Source of the DNA: Antedon mediterranea
Taxonomy: Eukaryota > Echinodermata > Crinoidea > Comatulida > Antedonidae
Direction: 5' to 3'
Length of the DNA: 60,000 bases
NCBI RefSeq assembly: GCF_964355755.1
Contig: NC_092676.1
Coordinates: 26,086,288-26,146,287, forward strand
The notes below the pieces were generated by a model. It ran no database searches. It worked only from the letters and a program-made list of their open reading frames with translations, and was not told the origin of the DNA. This document shows, in pieces, positions 12,301 to 25,100 of the stretch (its first letter is position 1; the number at the start of each line of letters is the position of its first letter). A program made the position numbers and the translations under genes.

Positions 12301-15300
12301 ATGAACCTATATTTAAGTTGCAGCGTTCAAAACACTGAATCCCATTGAGATTATATCAAAGAGTAAAATGATCTTCAAATATTAAGAGACTCCTTAACCA
12401 ACAATCTTTGTTATTGTTAATTAAGCGTAACTAATCTAATTTTAATTAGCATAAGATGAAACTTTTACACTTACATTTTATCGGTAGCTAAGGGCTTAAA
12501 GGACAGATCGTGCTTTGTACGGAATATCGTGTTCCTGATGTGGATTTCTACGATAGAGTACTGTTCAACAGGGCAGGCTAGGGCGAACAAGGCTAATTCC
12601 GGCGGGTCTTTGTCGATGGGGATTCCGTCCTTTCCGCGCACACGTTGTCCGTGAAGAGGTCGTAGCTTTCCCGAAAACTTGAGTTTCTAAATATAAAACC
12701 ATAATATAATTAGCGTATTAATTTTGGCAACATGAATAAAAAATTGTTAGCAATTAATGTGTTATACATATTGAAATGATATTTTATATCACAAATTTAT
12801 TTTATTTCAACATACAGTAAACAAGACTTTTATAAGGAATTGACATAATAAACATATTCTAATATATGGTAGAGCCCCAATTAATTTTTCCCCTGAATAG
12901 GAATATAGCCATAGTACAATTATACAAATGACTAAACAAAGATTTGAACCAATAACCCAGGATTTGACTTCTGATATATGGTAGATCCCCAATTAATGTT
13001 ATACTTCTGTATTTCAAACGTTTCCCCTTAACAAAATAAAAGATACAATTATACAATGACTAAACAAAGATTTGAACCAAAAACCTAGGTTTTATAGACC
13101 ACAATATGTGTACCAATTTCATCCACCGTTCACTTCTTACCAGAAAACCTGAAGACTCATCCAAGAGGCATCGAAAACGGCATTCAAAGTTCCGATTTAC
13201 ACTATCATTGTAATCTGGAAAAAGGGGAAAACGATGATATTAACAGAATATTAAATATGAATTATCGGTTTGTTAATTTTTTTCTATGTTAATCATGGTT
13301 TAATGAAGAATAACCAAATACAATGAACGAACATCTGTTAATGCACTATACCATATTAAGCACAGTGTATCACGTTTAATGCTTATCTTTCATGATTATC
13401 GTTTATCATTTCTGAAAGGGATGGTCGTTCTCTCACAACTAAACATAGATTATTATTGTATAATTTTTAGTATTACATGGTGTATAGATTTTACAATCTA
13501 TATAGCACAAATGTAAATATATTGTAAAAACATCTGGTATGTTCAACTACTGTATGTTGTACATTATTAATATGTACAACATATAACATCTGTAGGCCTA
13601 CATTAGAAACATATTATATATGCATAATGCGGATCATTATTATATAATTTTTAGTTCTAAAATGGCATTAATGTTATACTATCTATAGCATAAATGTAAA
13701 TATAATGTAAAAACATCTGACAAGGTATGTTCAACTACTGTATGTTGTACAAATATGTACAAAATATAACATCTGTAGGCCTACATTAGAAACATATTCT
13801 ATATGCATAATAAATGACTCAGAGAGTGGAGTACTGACTCATTATAAATGGGCTTAATGTCAACCACATATGTTATAAACATAATTGCAAATAATAGTTG
13901 GCAAGGAAATGTGTACATTAACGATTTGAGACACTGTGGACGATTAATGATGATGGGTGAGCACATTCGTAGGCATTTAGAGTGATGCTATTAAAATTAG
14001 AAATTAATAAATTTAATCTGTAATCATTTGCATTTTAGAAATACAATGTCTATGTATGATATAATATAATATGATGGACCCCACATTTTAAAGCTGAAGC
14101 TTCCAGTGGGGTAGCCCTTTTCTCATTTATTATGTATTTTAGAAAATATTTATCTTTACTTTGTTTTTATTTGAGAAATAAAATGTATTATTGATGATAT
14201 TGATGATGTTCTTGTAATACCTTTAATACCTATATTGTAACAATTCAGCTTTTGCTGCAACTACAATTTTGTTTTAATAAATAAACCTTGAATAATAATA
14301 ACAACCTGAGATTCCAAGCTTCTCATCAGTTACTACTACCTAAAAAAGTCAGGGTGATCAAAAATCAATTAGGTTCTGAATATCCAACTTAAAGGGCAAG
14401 TCCAGGTTTAACTTCTGTGCTCATAGCAATGTACATCTAAAAACTTAGAATTTCCCTTTAATGATTTTATACAAAATGACTTTTCTTATTTTTAAATAAA
14501 GTGTATTATAAAATCATTCAAGCATAATAGCCATTTATCTGTCAAAACAACAGTCACATGGTACTGTGATGTCACAAATTAAGAACTCTTCAGAAAAATG
14601 CTGGTGAAATGCCAAGTTCCAGGGTCCTACAAGTGGATTGGACGGAAGCCATGTACATCACCATAGTGTAGCATAAAATAAAATGTTTACTTCGGCTCTT
14701 TTTCTTTAGCTGTATCTACACTATCAAACTAGTTTGAAAAAACAAGCATGATGTGCCCAATTATGGTAGTGATATTCCCAAATATGGTAGTGATATGATG
14801 TCATCATGTCCATATATGGGAACATCACATTTTTTTGTCACATTAAGTTTTAAAACAGGTAACATTAGTATTCTTAAAAACTTACGCATGAGTGAGGCCG
14901 CCTGTAAATCCTGTGCCATGCAGTCAGACGACTCGGACATCGGAATTATAGGATCTGCGCTCATCTGCTGTCGGAAGTTCAAGCGGTCATCCTTATGAAT
15001 CAACTCAAATACACATTGGTGCATAACATCAGCCTATGTAAAAAGCGCAATATTACATACATTATAATATATTAACAAACCTAAATATATTCTTGTCATT
15101 TGGTTGGACGATTGTGGGTCATACAGCATTACTATTAAACGACCGTGTGATAGTAGGCTTCCTTTTAACATTTTTTTAATGAAAAAAATCACTCACATTC
15201 ACATAACGTATGTTTATTGTTTATTTATAGGATTGAAGCCGATTTTAAATTTACTATACTATTGCATTGGCATATATCATAGGCCTAGTCTTATGAGTGG

Positions 15301-18300
15301 TGGGAGTGCTATCACTTGTCTAAAACACGCCTAAAATCTCTCACAGTACACCACTTACAACCTACAAACTTCTACACACTAAGGTCGTGTTTATACAACA
15401 CCCTAAATTTGAACACGGCTTAAATTTTTAGCGTGTTGTTCGGACCGAGGTCAACCCACCTTAACGTTTGCTGTTATACTAGAAATCACGATACCGTGTT
15501 GTACCGGAAGTTTCATCAACACGCAGTGCATGCTAGGATAAAAGGTCAAATCGTTGATCGCTTGAATTGAATTGTTGGCTGGGTTGTTGTCAACAAATCA
15601 TCGTTGCCTCCTCGCTGTCCGATGTATTCGCGCGGTTTTTACCATTTTCATTATTGTATTCGTTCACGTTTGCATTGTTGTTTATTTTGTTCTCGGTTCA
15701 TTTAAATTGATAAAAGTTATTTTAAGGGTTTCATTGTTTCATCTATACACTATGGAAGAAGATGTCATTTTTGCGATGTTATTTTTTATTCTGTTTGGAG
15801 TGGGAAAGGATAGTCTATAGAGGCCTACTACCACTACGAGTTGGCCCTACCAGGCTAGGCGTAAGACGTAGTAGGAGGATGATTGCTGGCAGCGAAGCAG
15901 CAATAAATGGGCCCAATCTTGTTAGACGTCGCATGACATGATTGATATTACGACCTGTTTTAACGAGAGGTCAAAATATACCCTGAGGACACTTCCAACA
16001 CGGTAACGGCGACCGGGAATCCACCAAATTTTAGGATTCAGCCAAGTAGCCTTTTTTGCAATTAAAATCTCATTACACGGAATCTCTTTGTTGTTATACA
16101 ACACACTTCTCGTAGGCGTGTAGAATATGCGTGTAATAGCGTGTTGTATAAACGCGCCCTTAGATACAAACAGCACACCTGTCACTAAATGTGTTTAGGA
16201 GTGCAATTTTTAAGGGCTGGTATTATCTACATATAAATTTACGTAAGGGCAAAATTCGGTAAATCGCGCCTTATTTCTAGAATTTTTACTCGATGGTATA
16301 CAAAGTTGGTTCGTACTTTCGGTACTGATTTTAACCGCCTGATGTAACCCTGTTTACTAATTAAATTAAGTTAGATAATTAGTTATTGACGATTAAAACG
16401 AATTTAGGTTCAACGATTTGCCCCAAATAGGGGTGTTTTCCGATGGTGGTATACACTGTCTAATGGATGTCCATTTTGAAAAATACCCGCCACAAAAATG
16501 CGAGGAGGCTTCGCATTTTCCTATCTCCTCCTACGATAATTGTTTTTAATAGCTGAAAACCGGTTGAACAGCTCGAGTACAGTATCATAATGTTGAAGAC
16601 AGGCCGATTTTCTTAAAAAATACTATTTTGATAGATTTAATATACGTTTATACAAATGTATTGATTTGCGATGAATGGAACATTCCAATCTCTGTGTCGT
16701 TCCACAAGTGTCTATTCCCTCAGGCGTCGTAAAGGCAAGTACTGTATACTCATAACAGAAATTCGATCCATTTTTTTTTCAATCTGTGCTGCAGAGGTTG
16801 GATATAGATTTTTTTTAACGGATAATGAGCTAGCGTTTCAGTCGCCGTATATTATGTACAAATCTTTATTATTGCAGTTAAACCACCCATGTGACATCAT
16901 CACCCTTCCCTCACTGGCATGAGTAGCGTTGTAAAGCCAGTAGAGGAATAGGCCTACGGTGCATCACATGCCCTAAATGCAGAACAACTTTGGTGGGTAG
17001 GGTTAAGGAACCAACTTAAGTATGAATTGGCTCTAAGAAACAATTGAAAACCATTAGGCCTACTAATTAAGTTGAGTTAGATGATTTAATATTTATTGAC
17101 GATTAAATCGAATTTATGATTTGCCACGAATAGGGGTGGTTTTCACAAATTGTTTTACATTATATAAACATATTATACACGTCGTAGTGATGTATCGTTA
17201 CATGTACTATACTATTTCAATCGACTAGGACGGTTATAGTTTCAACAAAGTATTACATCGCAATGTTTTACTGTGTTTAGTGGTATATTATTTGTAAAAC
17301 ATGAAAACAATTAATATTTCGTTACTACATGGATAAAGAATATATTTAAAAAGTGTTCCTCTTTGCACCCATCCTCTTCCCCATCCCTCAACCCTAATGT
17401 TACATACAAAACACAAATTAAGTTTGTTTAAATTTGACTTAAACAATTGGTCTCATTTTGTGACAAGTTTCTCTTTCGGAAGTAATTCCCAGGGTGCTAA
17501 TTTTAGTTCAGTACATAAATCACAGTGTCTATTTATTCGTTCCTGTAAACGACATGTATTATTTTCCTGCGGTACGTACATTTGAAATCGCCAGTTTTTT
17601 AACGTTGAAATTATTATGTATTCGAGAACCATCTGTGGGCACGACCTAGATGGTACGCGAGCGCGTACCATCTAGTTAGTTCAATTTTAACAAATATCAA
17701 GACGTTTGCGATAAGATAGCACAGTACATCATTTTTTTCCCCATTCATGTAGATAAAGCCCTTGAACAAATATAAAGTTGTGATTTAATTATTTACCATT
17801 ATTATTTAATAATAATTCTTTAAAATTTTCAATTTGTTATAGCTAACTGTCTGTCAAGGCCAGAGATTGGATTGATTCATTTAGCATAAAATTAAGTAGT
17901 TTTGATGCTTGATAAATGATCAATAAGGTAATTTATAAAGACAAAGGAAATCATTAATTTCTGGTATAAGCTTCCTGGAAAGGTCAAAGCTTGACATTAT
18001 TATAGTGAAATAGTTTAGACTAACTTAATTTATTACTACTGTGTATTTACATATACTGTACTATACTAGTTTCTATAGACTCATATGATAAGGCAAAGCA
18101 AAATCTAAATTTAAAATGAAAAAGAAAGGATTTTAGGTTCATGTCACTTGTCAGCACTTCATTTTAGAATGTTTAGGCCTAACTCCCTCTATTCCAAAAT
18201 TCTAGATTCGCCACTGAGATTATAAGTTTCTTTTATTCATCCATAAGAAGATATAGTAACAAGAAATATTTCTTACAAAAAACGCTGCTCGCTTATTGAC

Positions 18301-21300
18301 GTAACAGTTTTAAAGAAATATTTTTTATTTCAAATTTGTTTTTGAATGTGTCATTTTATTGTCACATAATAGTTATTTTACCTGAAAAAAATGCAAGAAA
18401 TACTTCAATTGTCTGTCAGACAATGTGGTTTTTGAGTTATAATTAAACGTTTCTTTTCTCTTTCTATAATGTGAATTTTGTTACAGAAGTGAATAACTTT
18501 GATATGAAACAGACTCAATTTAGTTTATTTTATTGCTAAGGTCAACTCTGGGGGTCACTTCATCATGCCTTAGATACTTCAAGTGTGAAGTATCATATTA
18601 CAAACAAAAACTTTCATGGACTGTTTTGATAATAATTCAATGATTATCTGACAGCGAAATACAGTATTATCATGGGACTCATAAATACCAGAAATGCAGC
18701 TGCTACCTATAAATTATAGTGGAGTTTCCATTTTAACAAAAATGTCAAAGTGTAGTACTATAACTGCTGCTTGATTTCATCTAATTAATGAGTCATCTCG
18801 TGTGACGTAGCGGGCTAGAGCAGCAGCGTGAAAAGCATCAAAAACATCAATATAACAGAGTGAAATATAGACAAGGAAGGAGAAAAAAAAAGCAACTACA
18901 TGCCTATCGAGCTCAACTTCCATGAAGTTACTACTAGTTACTAGTTGAATGGTAAATAATTTACTGAAGGTAAAAATAGTTTCAACTGCATAATTTATCT
19001 AATTAATTATTTTCAGATACACATTCAGAAATAAAACAAAATCCAAAAAACACAATTTGAACTTTTTTGGAGAAACATGATAAACAATGTTTGCTGATGA
19101 TGCAATGAACTGATGTAACTGACAAATGTAACAGAACTTGTCCCACAAAGCATCATCATGAATGTCACAATGTTTGTGGTGTGACTTGCAATTGTGACAG
19201 GCCAGCACCATCAAGTCTGAGCAGACCAGCGATGGGGTACATACTCAGCAGATGAACCAACAGCTGTGAGAACGCATTTGAAAAAAGAAATGGTGATGTA
19301 TGGAAACATACCACTAGAAATCAACAAAGGAAAAACCAACCTGTTTGAATATGTTTATCAATGATATGGTATTGCCTAGTCATAGGTTAGGATGATGTAA
19401 CAGAGATTTGCCAAGCCTCAAGCCAAACAAATGATGACAGGAGGAAGGGGTGCAATTGTGATGTCAATGCTTAAGCCTTGCAAAACAGCAGGCTTCTCTT
19501 GATAAGATGACAGAGGGGAGACAAGTGTGATGGGTTTGATAACATTAAACCTCCCGACTCACTGTTTAGACCCTTCCTAAAGTTTAAACAACCCCCACCT
19601 CCCCTCTCATTAAATTTGATTTTATTGAATGTGATACCATAAAGGAAGAACAAACACAAAGAACAAACATGCAATCATTTTTATGGGATTTATCCTAAGG
19701 GGCCGGCCGCCTAAAAGATGGTTAAAAGAGCAAAAAGATATAATATTATCCTACAATGGATGCAAAATCCTATAGAAGGGACAGGTGACTAAAGGAAAGG
19801 GTACACATTAATAACAGTCATGCAAAATTTAGTGAAAATGCCTAAATAGACAAACACAAACTATAGCAAGTAAAATACTCGATATTCAAACTTGTACTAT
19901 TTACATTTGTATTGTTTACTAGCGTCGCATAAAGACAACAAAAATACAGGCTCGAAATGAACTTTGCATAGTGCATAATATGACTAAGGCATTAATGTTT
20001 TATTGCTTTATACTCCTGGCTAAGTAGACAAGATGGAATCATCATATGAACCACTACAACAACAGGTACCAGCTTAATAGAATACATGTCAGTTTAAAGC
20101 AGATTTAAAGAGCATATCTTAAACAGCAGGTAAAAGTACTTTAAACTAACATTTAACAAGAAACTTGTACTTGACATTACTCTTGTGTGGTTGAGTGGTT
20201 AAGGTCAATCTTATTGCGTGTGTTTGGGTTCGAGTTGAGCATTGGCAAGTGATCAACTCTGCCACAATATATTGTACAGAAAACTTAACTTTGTAATTAA
20301 TTGTAATATTTTTGAGGTGAAAATGGTTAACCGTAGTTTTTAATATTATATAAAGTTATAAATTAATACTTGGTGTCGCATAAAAAATAATGATCATAAT
20401 AAAAAAGTATAGTTAACTTTGATGAAATAATATTTTACCATTTACTTCTGCTTATGAGACAAGTGGGAATCAAAAACATAGTTTAAAGATGTACAAAATA
20501 AACAAAAATACGCAATTTTAATGTCACATATTTATCCACTTTTACCAAAAATTGGATTGAAAGTAATATTATTTACCTGAGAAAAAAAAAGCAAATAAAT
20601 ACCGTAGCCAAAAGTTTTTGATTGAATTTAACCATTTATTTTGTTAAAGTTAAAATACTATTTTCCTAATTTTTTCTCTGAAAGTAATAACCTTTTAGTA
20701 TTAGTCTGAGTTTTCATGTTTTTGGGGGACAATACATCTTTAACTAGAGCACTTATCAAACTACTATATATAGGAGTGCATCATTGATTCATAACAACAA
20801 TGTTTCTCATTGTAAATATAATTTATAATGCTTGCGAAATTGTACGTACATCTTGAAATCCCAGGTAATCCTGTATGGTACTTGATACATAGAAGATCTG
20901 GCCGTTCTGTTGAATGACTATCACAAACCCATTCAGAGCCTGCAATGAAACATAACAGTGCATTCATATACTTTAACTACTGTACAATATCTAAAGGCAC
21001 TATAACTGCAATTGTTTTAAAATATTTTTTTGGCAATAGGTCCATATAGCATTTTTTTTACATAAAATGTAGTGTGAAAAAATGTAGACCCAGTATCTTT
21101 AAAATAAAACATGACCTGCATACAAAAATAATTGGTAAAAACTGACGAAAGTCGTTATTGATGTTGTGCCAGCATATTATCCCACAATGGGCTTACTATT
21201 GAATCACTAGCATATTATTACATAACTTCATCAGGAGTGACTCATTATAAAGAGACAGGTAGTATACAAGTTACAGACAAATGGATAAACATTGAATGTA

Positions 21301-22108
21301 TAAAGATAATTTATTTGGACCCTTGGGACGATATTACACAGTTGTTTTATAAAATAGTTCATCTACTAAGGAAACACTATCACTATGTATTACTAATATA
21401 AAGATCAATATCTTTTAATATTAAAACCATTGAGTCTGTTCTCATTAGTAATTGGCAGGTTAATTCTGATATTGACCCAATCAAGGAAGTGAGAAATCAT
21501 CCTCACTCATAAAATTAAACACAGTTTTATCCCTATCAAAGGTGTTTTAAATTATTGGCTATTAATTTAAATTTTGATGAATATGAATATGATTCAATAA
21601 AAATCAAATAAGAAATTGCAATGGAGTTGTGCCCTTTTAGTAGAAACTAGGCCATGTCAGTTGTTACGGCAACTCGTATCAATACTTCTAATCACTCAGG
21701 CAATTGGTTCACGGTGATTTCACCACAGGTGCGCCAGGCCCTCACTGTGCCTCCGCTAAAATAAGATCAACGTGACCCTGGACAGAGTAACTGGGTTGCA
21801 AGTTTCAAGGCCAAACAACCCTGGCAATGAAAATGACTGGTACAAGAAGTACATGGCTATGAATATGATGACAACTTTTGATAAATTACATTTACTGAAT
21901 CAATTTATTATATCTTTTTATTAGCCAAAAATATGCAATATTCTTGATTCCTTTTGGGCAATAAAAAAAAATAGGACAAACGATTAAAAAATATAAAATC
22001 ATCTGACTCTTATAGCCGATTCTTATTTACTTTAGCAATCCCTGACCAATTCATCTCTTTATTGGTTATCCGCAACGAAGTTGCAGGATAACCTCTTGTG
22101 ATTGTACG

Positions 22109-22141
<33 letters not shown>

Positions 22142-25100
22142 ACTTTTTATTAGTTATCCGCACTCAGCGGATAACTCCTTGTAACTGTCCTGTTTCATCA
22201 TCTTTTTTTTTTTTCTGTATTATTAGTTATCCGCTTAGTAGCGGATAACTCCTTGTAATCGTCCTGTTTCATCATCTTTTTTTTTTTTTTTTTTTTCTGT
22301 ATTATACTTCTTTCCTTCTGTCATTTTTGTGCGTCGCGTTTCTCTAAAACGTGTAAACAGAACATATCGTAACTTTGTCAACATATCGACATTTACGTGA
22401 ACTTGTGCACCTCCTATTTTTGAATGACGTCAGAGTTGCGCAACGTGACTTACGCGCGATTTTATGAATTTCAATGATTGATCATAGACTAAAAACGAAA
22501 CATAATTTTGTTTTGACACTTTGTGAAAATTTAAGTCACATCAAGCGCAAACTTCCTATGGATTAAAAATAGCATGTTTCACAAAAAGTTACGCGCGCAC
22601 GCGCGTTTAAAATTTTAGAGTGCGAAAAATCAACTTCTAATCAACTTTCTATGCGTTTCATGTCATTTTGAGCATGTCAAAAATTCCCACGCGCGCGAAA
22701 CTTTTTACGCACGCGGTGCACACTTAGAGTTAAAAACATATTTTTTTCGCGTGATTCATGTTTTTTCAGCCTTTTATAGTAATGTTACCAACCTTTAAAC
22801 AATTTCGACTTAAAATTACGTCATACGAGCACGTCGAATTAAATAATTTGCACGCGTTTCTGGTGAAAAAGTTCAAAAATTCGTCAAAATTATGCCTATT
22901 TTTAAACAGTCATAGATTCTAAACTACATGGAGAACTTTTTTTTAATTACATATTCTGGAAGTTGATGAGTTGTAGATATCGAATCATGCATTAATATGG
23001 CTAACCGGACATTGTGACGTCATCGTATGGCCACGTGAATATAAAATATAGGATTTTTGTCTCTTTCGTCATAGCTCATAACATTTAATAGAGCGCATCT
23101 CCACTTATTCGTAGTCGATTTTCACCCCGATTTTAATATATTCTAGGTCAATCAACTATCTTTTGCATGAATTAAACATTTTTTAATTTTTTTATCGTCA
23201 TCATGCCTAAAAATTTAAATTACGTTGGTCATTAATTTCATCTTTACAGTAAATTTTAATCTGTTATAGCTCGTAAGAATAAAATGTGATAATCAGGATA
23301 AAAACGTTTTCAGGAAGCTATTGTATTGTAGATACAAAATCATGTGAAAATTGTGCCAATCGAATGTTGTGACGTCATCATATGGCCAGTTAAATACAAA
23401 AAGTCGTATTTTCATCTTTTGCGTTATATTTCATTACATTTAAAAGAGCGCGCATCAATATTTCACGTATTCAAATTTCTTCTACACGTTAATATGTTGT
23501 TGCTGAGAGAATTTCATTCTGAAATTTCTACTTTTGCATTTCATTTTGAAACCGTCAAGATGTTAAAAATTACAATAAAATACGGGTCCCGTAATTTCAC
23601 CTATTTTACACTGTTTGTGATATGTATACAGATTGTACTGTGTATACTATATGACACAAAATAACAGAATTCAGAAATAACAACATATCATATTCTTCAG
23701 TTCAGGTCATAATGCCTTAATATTTCTCTGTGTGCAATATTCTAACGTATGACGTGCACGTGGCGTTTGTCGAGCGGATAACTAACTCGTCAAAGTGACG
23801 AGTTTCATGTCTAGTTCTTTCTTTCTGTCATTTTTGTGCAGAGCATATCTCAAAAACGTGTAAAGTTAACATTTCATAACTTTGTCAACATATGGGTATT
23901 CACCTGAAGTTGTGCTTTTCTATTTTTGAATGACGTCAGAATTGCACAACATGACTTACGCGCGTTTTAACGAATTTCGCGTATTTAACATACATCGAAA
24001 ACCATATAACAATTTAAATTGAAACTTAACAAAAGTTTTAGTTATATCTTGCGGTAACTGACTTTGTAAAAAAAATGGCATGTTTTACACAAAGTTACGC
24101 GCGCACGCGCGTTTAAAATTTCAAAACGCGAAAATTCAATTTCTAATCAACTTTCTACGCGTTTCATGTCATTTTGACCAGGTAAAAAATTCCCACGCGT
24201 GCGCATTTTTTTACGCGCGCCGTGCGCACGTAGCGTTGAAAACAAATTTTTTCACGTGATTTATGTTTTTCCAGCCTTTTGTAGTAATTTTACCAACTTT
24301 TAAACGATTTAGACTTAAAATTACGTCATACGGGCACGTCGAATTGGATAATTTACGTGGGTTTTTGATGAAAAAGGTAAAAAATTCGTTAAAATTTGTC
24401 AAAATTATGCCTTTTTTTAAACAGTCGTAATTTCTAAACTGGACGGTCAACTTTTTGTGGATGACATATTCTTGAAGTTGATGAGGTGTAGATATCGGAT
24501 CATGTAATAATATGGCTAACCGGACATTGTGACGTCATCGTATGGCCACGCGAATATAAAATATAGGATTTTTGTATCTTTCATCATAGCGCATGACATT
24601 TAATAGAGCGCATCTCCAATTATCTGTTTTCCATTTTTACCCCGATTTTTATATTATCTAGGTCAATCAACTATCTTTCGTATGAGTTAAAAATATTTTA
24701 ATTTTTATGACGTCATCATGTCTAAAAATGTAAATAACGTGGGTCACTTATTTTCGTCTTTACAGTAAATTTCAATCTGTTATAGCTCGTCAGAATAAAA
24801 CGTGATAATCATTATTAAAACGTTTTCTGGAAGCTATTGGATTGTAGATACGAATTTATGTAAACATTTTGCCAATCGGATGTTGTGACGTCATCATATG
24901 ACCAGTTAAATAAAAAAAGTCGTATTTTCATCTTTTGCGTCATAATTCATCACATTTAAAAGAGCGCGCATCAATATTTTACGTATTTAAATTTCTTCTA
25001 CACATTAATATTTTGTTGCCGAGATAATTTCCTTCCGAAATTGCTATCTTAGTATTTCATTTTGATACCGTCGCTATGTTAAAAATTGGATTAAATGGCG

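Larger units (their letters stand above)
15034..20849. other. AHR intron 4 content
   Basis: No gene. It contains the TIR element at 15380-16162, a duplicated block of about 85 bp (about 16360-16440 and 17060-17143, sharing TTATTGACGATTAAA and AATAGGGGTGTTTTC-like ends), a dispersed repeat at about 18700-18835 with a second copy at 33910-34056, and a tRNA-like SINE head at about 20187-20240. The remainder is AT-rich and unrecognised. Confidence 0.6.

Noticed and set aside
15572-16185. Two ORFs of 82 and 87 codons inside the 15380-16162 element as a transposase remnant
   Set aside because: No recognisable catalytic motif or domain; lengths are within chance for this composition.
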